64,000 nt of DNA from Erysipelotrichaceae bacterium (GCA_003543215.1 DPJD01000001.1:926924-990923); one strand, 5' to 3'. Shown: positions 1-8,723, numbered from the stretch's first letter. Notes: generated by a model from the sequence alone, not told the origin. Numbers and translations: made by a program.

Positions 1-110
1 GCCGCAAAGTCTTTTACGAAATCGACGCCTGAGATGACCTCGCCAACGACGATGCCTTTATACGAAACAATCTTCTTACCTTCAATGCTTGGGGTTGTGG
101 TGATGATCAT
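1..110 (-). CDS. UPF0145 (YbjQ-like) protein, partial
   Basis: The first 36 residues are visible; the rest lies beyond base 1. The start MIITTTPSIEGK followed by a short strand and VVGEVISGVDFVKD is the typical N-terminus of the UPF0145/YbjQ family, a small oligomeric beta protein of unknown function, sometimes described as heavy-metal-binding-like. The ATG at 110 has a good ribosome binding site, AAAGGAG, about six bases upstream. The gene starts inside the end of hflX (29-base overlap), so it is probably translated from the same message. Family assignment rests on a short stretch. Confidence 0.75.
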   Translation of the reverse strand, partial: MIITTTPSIEGKKIVSYKGIVVGEVISGVDFVKDFA

Positions 111-1326
111 AAGAACTCCTTTCAAAAGCTCTGTGTTCAGCTTTTAGTGTTGGATGATATTTCAATTGGATCCGATAGCCTTCATCTTCCTCGACTATGG
201 CTTGGATGGTGTAATGTGCTTTGATGGATTCGAGCACTTCGCTTTGTTCAAAAGGTACGAATAACTCCATCAATGGACGTATCTCTAGCATTTTGCTTTT
301 GATTCTATCGTACAAAAGATCGCAATTCGTTCCTTCTTTGGCACTGATGCATAAACCGCTGCACGGTCCCAGATCCATCTTATTATTCACTTCAATACGT
401 GGTTTATCCAAAACCTCAAGTTCATTTAAGGTCTGAAGCGTCACTTCTTTTTCAAGATACCAATTCGCACTCGACGCATCATTCACATGAATGATCAGAT
501 CGGCTTCTTGGACAACCTTCAGGGTTGAATGAAAAGCTTTAACCAAACTATGTGGCAAGCGACTGACAAAGCCAACCGTATCCAAGAATAGAACCGGTAG
601 ACCATCGATCTCCCCATAGCGTGCAGATGGCGATAGACTCTCAAAGAGACGATCGTTGGCATTGACCTGTTTGACTTCTTTGCCAAACTTTTGATTCAAA
701 CGATTCATCAAGGTGCTCTTCCCTGCATTGGTATATCCGACCAAGGCAATCGTGAAGATCGCATTGCGTTGTCTCAAGCGCGCTTGGACTTCGCGTTGTG
801 CTTCAAGTTCCTTCAATTCACTCTCAGCCTTATGTAATTGACGTAGGGTGACCCTTTTTGCTAAAGCCAGGGCTTGTTCACCAGAACCACGATTACGCGC
901 CCCACCCCCTTGTTCACGTCCTGAGGAGTGATGGGTCAGACTCATACGTGGGAGCAAATAGCTTAAACGTGCCACTTCGACTTGGAGCTTGGAAGCTCTG
1001 TCTTGTGCACGACTGCCAAAGATCGCAAGAATCAATTGGGTACGATCCCAAACCTCTACATTCAATGCTTCACTTAGATTGCGGTGCTGCGAAGGACTCA
1101 AGGCGTCGTTGGTAATCAAAAGATCCACATCCATGCTTTGCAAAGCCAATTGAACTTCCAAGAGCTTACCACTCTTTACATAATGACTCGCATTATTCTT
1201 AGCTTTCTGGAACAAACTGTAAAGACATTCCAAATCCGCTGCTTCCATCAAAGCTCTTGTTTCTTCCATCGACGCTTCAAAATCAAGATCCCCTTGGTCC
1301 AAGCCCAATAAAATCGCCTTAATCAA
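82..1326 (-). CDS. hflX: GTPase HflX
   Basis: HflX is a ribosome-associated GTPase that splits stalled or stressed 70S ribosomes. At about residues 196-204 is the P-loop GYTNAGKST, followed by the G3 DTVGF and the G4 NKMD. Upstream is the HflX-specific glycine-rich loop (GGGARNRGSGE) and a coiled-coil linker. The open frame extends upstream without a usable start. I chose TTG at 1326, which overlaps the murB stop by 8 bases, sits about ten bases after a GGAG, and begins IKAILLGL where family members begin. The product is 414 residues, normal for the family. It belongs to the tcdA-NYN-murB-hflX-UPF0145 run. The TTG start is inferred; the family call is firm. Confidence 0.93.
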   Translation of the reverse strand: MIKAILLGLDQGDLDFEASMEETRALMEAADLECLYSLFQKAKNNASHYVKSGKLLEVQLALQSMDVDLLITNDALSPSQHRNLSEALNVEVWDRTQLILAIFGSRAQDRASKLQVEVARLSYLLPRMSLTHHSSGREQGGGARNRGSGEQALALAKRVTLRQLHKAESELKELEAQREVQARLRQRNAIFTIALVGYTNAGKSTLMNRLNQKFGKEVKQVNANDRLFESLSPSARYGEIDGLPVLFLDTVGFVSRLPHSLVKAFHSTLKVVQEADLIIHVNDASSANWYLEKEVTLQTLNELEVLDKPRIEVNNKMDLGPCSGLCISAKEGTNCDLLYDRIKSKMLEIRPLMELFVPFEQSEVLESIKAHYTIQAIVEEDEGYRIQLKYHPTLKAEHRAFERSSYDHHHNPKH

Positions 1327-2197
1327 GAACGCGCCACTCCAATTCCAGATCCACATCAAAGCTCTTCTTAACCTCTTGTTTACACAAATCAATTAATGCC
1401 AAAACATCACTTTGTGTCGCTTGACCAAGATTGACGATGAAACCAGGATGCTTGAACGATATTTCCGCATTCCCAATCCGTTTGCCTCTTAAACCACACT
1501 CTTCAAACAACTTCCAGACAAATAAAGTTTTGCCGTCCTTCTGTGGACGTTTAAAAACACTCCCTGCATTGGGATAATTACGGGGTTGTTTACGATAACG
1601 TTCTTTTTTATACGAGATGACTTTCTCAATGTTTTCTAGCTCATCCCCACCCACATTCCTAAGTCCACAAGCTAAAATCGTTTCACTCGCTTTAAAGCCC
1701 GAATTGCGATAGGTAAAGAAATCCGCATCGGGTATGATTCGTTTCACTTCATCCAATTCATCATCATAGACATCCACCCAATGGACATATTGACCAATGG
1801 TGAATTCAAATTGCCCTGCATTCATGATCAAAGCACCACCGATCGTCCCCGGTATATCCTCCGCAAAGGCATAACCATCGATCGCATGTTCAATCGCAAA
1901 CCAAGTCAATTGGGATAAACTTACTCCAGCCTCAAGCACCAATTCTTCTTGTTCGATCCGGATATCATCCATATGTGTCGTCACAATAAAAACGACATCC
2001 TCCGGATAGACATCTTTCGTAAGGAGGACATTGCTTCCCTTACCCAATAGATATCGTTTATTGCCCTTCGTAAAGCGAAGCACTTCCACAAGTCCTTCTT
2101 GATTCAAGGGAAAGTAAAGACGCTTAGCATAGGCCTCTAAGCGCAAGGTATTGTATTTTTTAAGCGAGACATCTTTTAATTCTAAGAAATTTTGCAT
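1319..2197 (-). CDS. murB: UDP-N-acetylenolpyruvoylglucosamine reductase MurB
   Basis: MurB is the FAD/NADPH enzyme that reduces UDP-GlcNAc-enolpyruvate to UDP-MurNAc in the cytoplasmic stage of peptidoglycan synthesis. The 292-residue protein shows the FAD-binding loop GKGSNVLL, the segment EDIPGTIGGALIMNAGQ, then YRNSGFK, and at about residue 212 AGSVFKRP with the serine that acts as proton donor, ending in LELEWRVL. These features fit a type II (Gram-positive) MurB. The ATG at 2197 lies 1 base before the end of the upstream NYN gene; longer in-frame starts would run into that gene. It shows that the cell makes a peptidoglycan wall. Confidence 0.96.
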   Translation of the reverse strand: MQNFLELKDVSLKKYNTLRLEAYAKRLYFPLNQEGLVEVLRFTKGNKRYLLGKGSNVLLTKDVYPEDVVFIVTTHMDDIRIEQEELVLEAGVSLSQLTWFAIEHAIDGYAFAEDIPGTIGGALIMNAGQFEFTIGQYVHWVDVYDDELDEVKRIIPDADFFTYRNSGFKASETILACGLRNVGGDELENIEKVISYKKERYRKQPRNYPNAGSVFKRPQKDGKTLFVWKLFEECGLRGKRIGNAEISFKHPGFIVNLGQATQSDVLALIDLCKQEVKKSFDVDLELEWRVLD

Positions 2198-2198
2198 T

Positions 2199-2918
2199 TT
2201 ATTTGATCCGTATGTATTTATGTGTGATGTTTGGATTCGAAGTCTTACGTGATTGAATCTCAAACTGTTTCAAAGAGGATACCAAAGGTGTCAGCTTTTG
2301 GAATCCGTAGTTTCGCGTATCGAAATCAGGATTACGTTTACTTAAGATACTTCCAACTTCACCTAAGAAAGCCCAACCATCGTCATCTGAATTCTCATTG
2401 ATGATGGTTTTAAGCGTCGCAACCAATTGTTCCGATTTTTTATCCGCCGTAGGACGATTGATAACGACTTCAGGTTGTGTCGCTTCTAATAGAACTTCGA
2501 GATACTTGAATTTCTCACAAGCCGAAATGAAGGCTGGTGGCGTCTTCTTCTCACCCATGCCCAAAACATATTTACCCGCTTCACGTAAGCGTGATGCCAA
2601 ACGTGTGAAATCACTATCGGATGATACGATGCAAAAACCATCGACTTGGCCTGAATACAGGATATCCATCGCATCGATGATCAAGGCCGCATCGGATGCA
2701 TTCTTACCCGAAGTATAGGAATACTGTTGGATGGGTGAAATGGAGTAGTTTAACAACACATTCTTCCATTGTGAACCCTTCGGTTTTGTCCAATCCCCAT
2801 AAATTCGTTTATAGGTCGCAGTCCCATGATTGTTTACTTCATCAAAGATGACTTGCACATACTTATCGGATACGTTTTCCGCATCAATCAAAACAGCTAT
2901 TTTTAATTCTCGTTCCAT
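2199..2918 (-). CDS. NYN-domain (PIN-like) ribonuclease candidate with C-terminal OST-HTH/LOTUS
   Basis: Residues 1 to about 145 form a NYN (PIN-like) nuclease fold: an early LIDAENV aspartate, a central cluster NASDAALIIDAMD, and VSSDSDFTRL, the acidic residues expected to hold the catalytic metal. Residues of about 165-239 look like an OST-HTH/LOTUS winged-helix RNA-binding domain (GWAFLGEVGSIL, then a NYGFQKLTPLV core). The layout is that of bacterial MARF1/Limkain-like proteins, which are predicted RNA nucleases of unknown target. The ATG follows AAGGTGGATC. The gene is 8 bases after tcdA and abuts murB, so it is probably co-transcribed with core genes. Function beyond RNA processing is inference. 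Confidence 0.85.
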   Translation of the reverse strand: MERELKIAVLIDAENVSDKYVQVIFDEVNNHGTATYKRIYGDWTKPKGSQWKNVLLNYSISPIQQYSYTSGKNASDAALIIDAMDILYSGQVDGFCIVSSDSDFTRLASRLREAGKYVLGMGEKKTPPAFISACEKFKYLEVLLEATQPEVVINRPTADKKSEQLVATLKTIINENSDDDGWAFLGEVGSILSKRNPDFDTRNYGFQKLTPLVSSLKQFEIQSRKTSNPNITHKYIRIK

Positions 2919-2926
2919 GATCCACC

Positions 2927-3649
2927 TTACTTCATTTTCTTTATTATAACATCATCTTGACACAAATCTTGAATGACTGTCGATGCCAAGAGCAGTCCAG
3001 CACTGGCTGGAACGAAGATCATGGAGCCCACGACCACCTTGTTCAACTCAGGCACAAAGGTTGCTTCCTTGGATTCTTCAAGCGATGTGACAACTTTGAT
3101 GTTGCGAAGACCTTCCTTACGCGCAAGAATGCGAACCTTCTTTGCCAAGGGGCAATAACTAGTATGATACAAATCACTCAACCTTAATTGTGTTGGATCC
3201 AGCTTACGCGCTGTGCCCAATGCCATGATGAGTGGAACATCCGCTTGCTCAGCACGTCGCATGATCTCAATCTTTGATGGCACTGCATCGATCGCATCGA
3301 TGACATAATCAAAAGGTTCAAAGGAGAGTTCACTTTCTTCATTGAAGTAGATGGGCTTCAAATGAACCATCACATCAGGATGAATGCTTAAGATACGATC
3401 ACGCATGACTTCAACTTTTCTTTGTCCGATATTGGTGGCGTTGCTCATCAGTTGACGATTGAGATTGGACACATCGATGGTATCAAAATCGATGAGGGTC
3501 ACCTCTTTGACACCACTTCGAATCAATCCTTCGATGGCAAACGAACCAACACCCCCACAACCGAAAATCGCCACATGAGCTTGTTTAATTTTTTCTACTT
3601 TATCGGATCCGATCAGATATTCGATGCGGATATAAGGATTACCTTGCAT
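2927..3649 (-). CDS. tcdA: tRNA threonylcarbamoyladenosine dehydratase (TcdA-like, ThiF/E1 family)
   Basis: An E1-like adenylating protein of 240 residues. Near the N-terminus is the Rossmann ATP loop IFGCGGVGSFAIEGL, followed by LIDFDTIDVSNLNRQL and, near residue 115, YVIDAIDAV, the TcdA/HesA/ThiF core. The C-terminus VPASAGLLLAS is typical of TcdA, which cyclises t6A37 to ct6A in ANN-decoding tRNAs using ATP. No thiamine or molybdopterin genes flank it, which favours TcdA over ThiF or MoeB. It is probably the first gene of the minus-strand run to hflX, divergent from queT with only 44 bases between the two starts, so the promoters must be compact. Confidence 0.85.
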   Translation of the reverse strand: MQGNPYIRIEYLIGSDKVEKIKQAHVAIFGCGGVGSFAIEGLIRSGVKEVTLIDFDTIDVSNLNRQLMSNATNIGQRKVEVMRDRILSIHPDVMVHLKPIYFNEESELSFEPFDYVIDAIDAVPSKIEIMRRAEQADVPLIMALGTARKLDPTQLRLSDLYHTSYCPLAKKVRILARKEGLRNIKVVTSLEESKEATFVPELNKVVVGSMIFVPASAGLLLASTVIQDLCQDDVIIKKMK

Positions 3650-3693
3650 TATGTTCCTACTTTCTATAAAATATCAACGTTAGAGGAAAAGAT

Positions 3694-4209
3694 ATGAAAT
3701 TAACCAGTCAGAGTTTAAGTAAAATCGCGATGATCGCGGCAATCTACGCTGCCATCAGTTTAGCCTTGGCTCCATTGAGCTTTGGTAATATTCAAATACG
3801 GATTGCGGAAGGATTAACCTTATTGCCTTTGTTGTCGCCAATTGCGATTATTGGCTTGGGCATTGGTTGTTTCATCACCAATTTCATTGGCGTGATCATG
3901 GGTGCCAACCTCTTGGGTATGATGGATGTGTTCATTGGAACCTTCGCAACTGTCTTAGCGGCATATCTGACTTATGTCCTTCGTAATCGTTTATTAAAGG
4001 GGTTCCCTTTTTGGGCAAGTTTGATGCCCATCGTAATAAATGCCGTGATCATTGGGGCTGAATTGACCTATGTCTTCGCACCAGAATTCACTTGGACCTT
4101 GTTTATGATCTTTGCATTAGAAGTTGCTTTAGGACAAGCCTTAGCCGTTTATGTGATTGGTCTACCCTTGCTTGCGACCCTAAAGAAACGTCCGATTAAT
4201 TGGTCTTGA
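3694..4209 (+). CDS. queT: QueT-family ECF transporter substrate-binding (S) component
   Basis: A 171-residue membrane protein with five to six hydrophobic helices. The segments APLSFGNIQIRIAEGL, LLPLLSPIAIIGLGIGCF and TNFIGVIMGANL match the QueT (DUF988) family, the S component of an energy-coupling-factor transporter for queuosine precursors such as preQ1 or queuine. The EcfA/EcfT energising module is not in this window, as is usual for group II ECF systems. The ATG follows AGAGGAAAAG. The 44-base gap to the divergent tcdA holds no recognisable preQ1 riboswitch. Its last 14 bases overlap the 3' end of the converging SDR gene. Substrate is known for the family and inferred here. Confidence 0.88.
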   Translation: MKLTSQSLSKIAMIAAIYAAISLALAPLSFGNIQIRIAEGLTLLPLLSPIAIIGLGIGCFITNFIGVIMGANLLGMMDVFIGTFATVLAAYLTYVLRNRLLKGFPFWASLMPIVINAVIIGAELTYVFAPEFTWTLFMIFALEVALGQALAVYVIGLPLLATLKKRPINWS

Positions 4210-4969
4210 CCTTTTGAATCCGTGCTACAATCTTCGCAGCGTGGACACGTGAAACCAGTTTTAACAATAGAACCATTATTTTATTACTTAATCCTGGTAC
4301 GATGATGGCTTCTTGCGCACCTTCGACGCTCGCTTGAACAACAGGCTTGCTGTCCATCATTACGAGATTGACGGATGGATTGGGCTCTTTACGATTAGCC
4401 ACATCAAAGAATTCCGTCTTGGTTGGACCAGGACACAAAACAGAGACACTGATACCGTCTTTTTTTAATTCTTCGCGTAATGCGACTGAAAAACTTAAGA
4501 CGTAGGCTTTAGTCGCATAATACTGAGCCATATAAGGTCCAGATACAAATGCGGCGACTGAAGCCACATTGATGATTTCAGACGGTTTGTTTCGTTTAAG
4601 ATTGGGAATCAAGGCATGGCATAGCAGTGTCAAGGCATCGATATTCACGTGGTTCATTTGAAGGATATTGGTCATTTCCTGTTCTGCAAAAGCACCTGAA
4701 TGACCAAAGCCTGCATTATTAACCAAACGATCTATCGCATAACCACTGATTTCTTCAATGAATTTGTTCAATGTGTTTTCACTTCCTAAGTCTGCACGGA
4801 TGACCTTTACATCGATTGGATACTGTGCGATCAATCTTGCCTTCAAAAGTTCCAAACGATCTAAACGTCGTGCCACTAAGATCAAATTCTGATGTTTCTG
4901 AGCGTACTGTTCAGCATAGACTTCTCCTAAACCACTCGATGCTCCTGTAATCAATGTGTATTTTTTCAT
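4196..4969 (-). CDS. SDR family NAD(P)-dependent oxidoreductase
   Basis: A classical short-chain dehydrogenase of 257 residues. It has the cofactor loop TGASSGLGEVYA near residue 8, the ARRLDR basic pair after strand 2 that favours NADPH, NNAGFG, and the catalytic Ser (NVASVAAF) with YYATK giving Tyr and Lys. It resembles the DltE/YbbO-like acyl-reductase group (257 residues, C-terminal basic helix), but the substrate cannot be read from sequence. I chose ATG 4969 rather than 4981 because GGAG lies seven bases upstream of the former. Its end overlaps the end of queT by 14 bases on the opposite strand. Confidence 0.9.
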   Translation of the reverse strand: MKKYTLITGASSGLGEVYAEQYAQKHQNLILVARRLDRLELLKARLIAQYPIDVKVIRADLGSENTLNKFIEEISGYAIDRLVNNAGFGHSGAFAEQEMTNILQMNHVNIDALTLLCHALIPNLKRNKPSEIINVASVAAFVSGPYMAQYYATKAYVLSFSVALREELKKDGISVSVLCPGPTKTEFFDVANRKEPNPSVNLVMMDSKPVVQASVEGAQEAIIVPGLSNKIMVLLLKLVSRVHAAKIVARIQKVKTN

Positions 4970-5017
4970 GATTGACTCCATCCTATAACGATTTTAGCAC
5001 ATTTGAGCATTCGTAAA

Positions 5018-5046
5018 TTGTTCCATTCCATCAGATGTGTTAAAAT
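5018..5046 (+). promoter_or_regulatory. Promoter for the ArsB/NhaD-type permease
   Basis: TTGTTC (5018-5023), a 17-base spacer, then TAAAAT (5041-5046) preceded by TG as an extended -10. It lies 21 bases before the ATG at 5068, which has AGAGG upstream. Confidence 0.55.
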
Positions 5047-5067
5047 GTAAAGCTGTTAGAGGTCCAT

Positions 5068-6336
5068 ATGAAAAATCTTGCGTTAATACTCTTTGTCGTC
5101 ACCTATGCCTTATTATTGGCATTTCCCCTTAAGCGATGGTTGATTGCTTTAGCATCAGCTTTTGCCTTCATTGCCTTAGGGATTCTCCCTATGAATCAGT
5201 TCTTCACATCCATCGATTTCAATGTCTTGATGATGATCGGTGGTACGATGGGTATCGTTGCTCTCTTCATTGAATCCAAAATGCCTGTCCTTTTGGCGGA
5301 CATGATTTTAGACCGTACGCCCAATGTCAAATGGGCCATCGTAGCTCTATCTTTGTTTGCAGGTGTCGTTTCCGCATTCGTGGACAATGTCGCAACCGTC
5401 TTGATGGTCGCTCCAGTTGCACTGAACATTGCGGTCAAACTTAAAATCAATCCGATTCCAAGCATCATTGCGATTGCCGTATCCAGTAATCTTCAAGGTG
5501 CCGCTACTTTAGTTGGGGATACCACTTCCATCTTGTTGGGTGGCTATGCTGGCATGGATTTCATGGACTTCTTTTTCTTCCAAGGAAAATGGAGTATCTT
5601 CTGGGCAGTTGAATTGGGTGCTGTGATGAGTACTTTTATTCTATTATGGATTTTCCGCAAGGAAAAACACGAAGTGCATTTAGAAGAATATCAAAAAGTA
5701 GAAGACTTATTTCCTTCGTACTTATTGGTAGGCATGATACTTCTATTGATTGGGGCATCATTCTTCCCAAATAAATGGGACATCACCAATGGTCTAATCT
5801 GTGTTATCTTGTTGGTCATCGGAATGACGCGTGATTATCTTGTCCACAAAGATCATACCGTTATAAAAAATACCTTGTTGGAAATTGATTATCAAACATT
5901 ACTTTTATTAGCCAGTCTCTTCGTCATCATCGCTGGTATCACACATGTCGGCATCGTCGATGATATCAGTAAGCTGTTTGTGACTTTGGGTAATGATAAT
6001 CTATTCATCATCTATACCCTATTGGTATGGGGCAGTGTTCTCTTCTCAGCTTTCATCGATAACATCCCTTATGTCGCAACGATGTTGCCAGTCGTATCCT
6101 CAATTGCCGCAAGCTTAGGTGCGGATCCCATTCTCTTGTATTTTGGTTTGCTAAGTGGCGCAACCTTGGGTGGAAACCTCTCCCCAATTGGTGCTTCCGC
6201 AAACATCACAGCTTTAGGTATCCTAAGAAAAAATGGTTATCAACCGACAACCAAACAATTCATGCAGATTGGGGTACCCTTCACCTTGATCGCAGTCATT
6301 TCTGCCTACGTCTTCATCTGGTTGATCTGGGCTTAA
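5068..6336 (+). CDS. ArsB/NhaD-type ion permease (ion transporter superfamily)
   Basis: A 422-residue protein with about eleven membrane helices. The twin motifs AFVDNVATVLMVAPVAL (first half) and AFIDNIPYVATMLPV (second half), plus ATLVGDTTSILLGG and GATLGGNLSPIGASANI, are the inverted-repeat signatures of the ArsB/NhaD/CitM-related ion transporter superfamily. Members move arsenite, sodium/proton, citrate or other anions; the sequence does not decide the substrate. It is monocistronic with its own promoter and converges on the ArsR-containing operon, overlapping the M15 peptidase by 4 bases. That proximity to an ArsR and a CxxC protein makes a metalloid role worth considering but not proven. 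Confidence 0.9.
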   Translation: MKNLALILFVVTYALLLAFPLKRWLIALASAFAFIALGILPMNQFFTSIDFNVLMMIGGTMGIVALFIESKMPVLLADMILDRTPNVKWAIVALSLFAGVVSAFVDNVATVLMVAPVALNIAVKLKINPIPSIIAIAVSSNLQGAATLVGDTTSILLGGYAGMDFMDFFFFQGKWSIFWAVELGAVMSTFILLWIFRKEKHEVHLEEYQKVEDLFPSYLLVGMILLLIGASFFPNKWDITNGLICVILLVIGMTRDYLVHKDHTVIKNTLLEIDYQTLLLLASLFVIIAGITHVGIVDDISKLFVTLGNDNLFIIYTLLVWGSVLFSAFIDNIPYVATMLPVVSSIAASLGADPILLYFGLLSGATLGGNLSPIGASANITALGILRKNGYQPTTKQFMQIGVPFTLIAVISAYVFIWLIWA

Positions 6337-7394
6337 TCTAAAATAGACACAGCGGCGTACTCATCAAAAGTCATGCCGCTTTTTATTAGTTCACTCGCAA
6401 CGTCAATTCCAACATAACGATAATGCCAAGGTTCATACTTGTAGCCTGTAATCTGCTCTTTGCCTTTAGGATAACGAAGAATGAAACCATATTCATGCGC
6501 ATGCTCGATCATCCAATCAAAGGATTTAGATTGTTCAAATGTAAGAATGTTGGGATCATTGCTCGCCACATCTATTGCTAAACCCGTTTGATGCTCACTG
6601 TGTCCCGCACGTGCTGAATAGGTATCGGCTACTTGTTTCCCATCTTCATTCACATAACGTTGATATAAACTCGCTTGTGTTTGATAAGAGCGATAACCGG
6701 AGATGCCAACAATAATATAGCCATCATCTTTCGCATCAAAAGCGAGTTGTTTAAATGCTTCAGCTGCGGTATTCTCTAATTTGACTTGACCATAGGGTGA
6801 AATCGTCACCAATTCATGGGGGACGAAATCTTCGGCTAAGGCATGATACTTGTTCACAAGCATCAGCTTACCCAGCTCAGGAAAACTCGCTTGAATTTCT
6901 GTATAAAAAGCTCGATCACGATCGGTATTCACCCATTCAAAAAGTTGTACATTATTCAGATTGGGTTCATTAACTTGTGCCTTCAAATAGCGTTGGTAGC
7001 GTGATGGAATAAACGTCTCCATTTGTATCCAATTCAAAATATTCACATCATAATTGTTTTCCAGCACAAAACGTAATCGATCACTTTCTAAACCCAATAA
7101 TATTTCAGTTTCTACATCGGTATAACCCAGTTGAATCAGATCTGTATAATGTTCAATCGTCATATGTTTAGTGATGTTTGGAAGGTATGCTTGTTCAAGG
7201 ATTTCCGCCTTAACAGAATCTTCTTGAGATAAGATGATCTCCACTTCATTTTGATCATATCCAAGCGCAGTAAAATATTTGGCTTGGTAAGGATGCGTTA
7301 AATCATAAATCCTCAAGCCACCAAAAATTGAGAGTGTAAATAAAACAAGACCTCCCAATAATATAAAGATCTTGTTTCGAGTCGAGTTTCGCAT
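6333..7394 (-). CDS. M15-family D-alanyl-D-alanine carboxypeptidase (VanY type), membrane-anchored
   Basis: A 353-residue protein with an N-terminal membrane segment at about residues 9-27 (IFILLGGLVLFTLSIFGG), a helical spacer, and a C-terminal LAS metallopeptidase domain. The zinc site is visible as SEHQTGLAIDV (His and Asp) and EPWHYRYVG (catalytic Glu and third His ligand), with the substrate-binding GYRSYQTQASLY upstream. Such enzymes trim the terminal D-Ala from peptidoglycan stem peptides outside the membrane. The spacer has repeating LGYxxxEVEIIL-like units as in Bacillota VanY-like proteins. It is the last gene of the nitroreductase-PIG-L-ArsR-thioredoxin operon, 14 bases after its neighbour, an odd partner for those genes. 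Confidence 0.93.
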   Translation of the reverse strand: MRNSTRNKIFILLGGLVLFTLSIFGGLRIYDLTHPYQAKYFTALGYDQNEVEIILSQEDSVKAEILEQAYLPNITKHMTIEHYTDLIQLGYTDVETEILLGLESDRLRFVLENNYDVNILNWIQMETFIPSRYQRYLKAQVNEPNLNNVQLFEWVNTDRDRAFYTEIQASFPELGKLMLVNKYHALAEDFVPHELVTISPYGQVKLENTAAEAFKQLAFDAKDDGYIIVGISGYRSYQTQASLYQRYVNEDGKQVADTYSARAGHSEHQTGLAIDVASNDPNILTFEQSKSFDWMIEHAHEYGFILRYPKGKEQITGYKYEPWHYRYVGIDVASELIKSGMTFDEYAAVSILD

Positions 7395-7408
7395 GGTCTT
7401 ATTATAAC

Positions 7409-7669
7409 TTAAAGTGTTGGATTGGACACAGTGGATTGAGCCAATAACAGTTCTTTGATCGCATCCACTTTCAATACCTTACCTGCCGATAATACTTTTT
7501 CATCCACAACCAAAGCTGGAAGGCTCATGATGTTATAGTTCATGATTTCAGGGATGGTTTTGACTTTTATAAATTCCGCATTCAGTTTTAAGGCTTTACA
7601 TGCGGTTCGTGTATTTTCTTCTAAACGTAGACAATTGGCACAGCCCGTGCCTAATATTTTAATGATCAT
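7409..7669 (-). CDS. Thioredoxin-like small protein with CxxC (MTH895/TM0996 type)
   Basis: An 86-residue single-domain thioredoxin-fold protein. The redox pair is in LGTGCANCL near residue 10 and the cis-proline loop is MSLPALVVDEKV. These match the small MTH895/TM0996 redox-active disulfide family, which often sits beside ArsR regulators and permeases. It overlaps the ArsR gene by 4 bases, so the two are almost certainly co-translated. A role in reducing a metalloid or metal-handling enzyme is inference from context. Confidence 0.85.
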   Translation of the reverse strand: MIIKILGTGCANCLRLEENTRTACKALKLNAEFIKVKTIPEIMNYNIMSLPALVVDEKVLSAGKVLKVDAIKELLLAQSTVSNPTL

Positions 7670-7974
7670 ATATCCTCCGATCCATCCAGTTCACACACAT
7701 CACAAGCTTCAATTTCAAATTTCAAACTATCTGATAAAGCATGGAACTGATCCAGTTGAAGTTCATAATGATTCCAAATGCCTTCTTTGCGGATTTTAAT
7801 CAAAGCACAATCCGTAAGAATCTTCATATGATGACTCAAGGTTGGCTGCGAGATTGAAAAGTGGTCCAAAATATGACAGGCACAAAGTTCTTTCCCTCTT
7901 AACACTTCAATGATTTGAGCACGGGTTGGTTCAGCTAAAGCTTTCAGCTGTTTGATTTGCAGTTCCGTAAACAT
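7666..7974 (-). CDS. ArsR/SmtB-family metalloregulatory repressor
   Basis: A 102-residue winged-helix repressor: AEPTRAQIIEVL, then ELCACHIL, then the recognition helix SQPTLSHHMKIL and wing IRKEGIWNHYEL. Cys31 and Cys33 in ELCAC lie at the alpha3 position used by ArsR for As(III)/Sb(III). A further Cys pair near the C-terminus (EACDVCEL) could be extra ligands. It overlaps the thioredoxin-like gene by 4 bases and abuts the PIG-L gene by 1 base. Binding of arsenite is established for proteins with this motif; here it is inferred. No clear operator was found, and the operon promoter upstream of 9235 is not obvious. Confidence 0.92.
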   Translation of the reverse strand: MFTELQIKQLKALAEPTRAQIIEVLRGKELCACHILDHFSISQPTLSHHMKILTDCALIKIRKEGIWNHYELQLDQFHALSDSLKFEIEACDVCELDGSEDI

Positions 7975-8723
7975 TAATAAGTTTCACTTTCAATCATCAT
8001 ATGGGTAAGAACCATCGGTAAAACCTTAAAAGCTTCTGCTTTGGATACTTTCAAATTCTGCCCAAAAGTCATGGCTTGCATGCTTAAGTATTGGCTCAGT
8101 TGTGCTTGTCCTTGTGCATCAAACTGTGATTCATGTTTGAAGATGGCATTTAATTTATCTTCAAATGTTTCACTGATATCGATCAAAACATTTGGCTTCG
8201 CGGAAGCATAGAATCCAATCGTTTCTACACGATGAACTTTAGGCTCAGTCGATGCATCGGGGTTAGGGAAGTGTTTCATCGAAGAGAACATACAGGCTTC
8301 AAGTACTGCCATCCCTGTTTTACGATGGGTTGGATGCGCTTCATACATGAGATAAGGATTCACTGTAAAAACAATGTCTGGTTTGACTTCACGAATGATT
8401 GCGACAAGCTGTTCCGTGATTTCCTTTTCATCGGGGTAATGAGTATCCGATAGATTCAATTGATAAAAAGACGTTGCGCCTACGAAAGTACCCGCATTGC
8501 GCAACTCTTCTTGACGTATCTTCACAAGTTCTTCTGAACGCAAGGTGTTGCTTCCACCTTTGCCTTGGCTGACAGTGCAATATGCAATGTTTGCGCCTAA
8601 AGCTTTGAATTTCAATAATGCACCCCCCATGCCAATTTCATTATCATCTGGATGAGGTTGGACACAGAGAATGGTCTTGTATTTTAGTATGTCGGGAATG
8701 GGTAAGAAATCATGGATTTTCAT
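7974..8723 (-). CDS. PIG-L family zinc deacetylase (BshB-like)
   Basis: A 249-residue N-acetylglucosamine-deacetylase-fold protein. It has the zinc motif QPHPDDNEIGMGG near residue 21 and the second His in EAHPTHRKTG near residue 130. PIG-L/BshB enzymes deacetylate GlcNAc-linked metabolites in bacillithiol, mycothiol or glycolipid pathways. No bshA or bshC is in the window, so bacillithiol synthesis cannot be claimed, although the redox and ArsR neighbours make a thiol-related role plausible. It overlaps the nitroreductase gene by 4 bases and the ArsR gene by 1. Confidence 0.9.
   Translation of the reverse strand: MKIHDFLPIPDILKYKTILCVQPHPDDNEIGMGGALLKFKALGANIAYCTVSQGKGGSNTLRSEELVKIRQEELRNAGTFVGATSFYQLNLSDTHYPDEKEITEQLVAIIREVKPDIVFTVNPYLMYEAHPTHRKTGMAVLEACMFSSMKHFPNPDASTEPKVHRVETIGFYASAKPNVLIDISETFEDKLNAIFKHESQFDAQGQAQLSQYLSMQAMTFGQNLKVSKAEAFKVLPMVLTHMMIESETY

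Noticed and set aside
1327..1392. N-terminal extension of HflX
   Set aside because: The extra 22 residues overlap murB, do not resemble the family start, and have no ribosome binding site. TTG 1326 fits better.
3650..3693. preQ1 riboswitch in front of queT
   Set aside because: Such leaders are common before queT, but the 44 bases between the divergent starts hold no pseudoknot-type hairpin, and they must also contain both promoters.
5068..6336. Arsenite efflux by the ArsB/NhaD permease
   Set aside because: The superfamily includes sodium and citrate carriers and the gene is on the opposite strand to arsR. The name is kept general.
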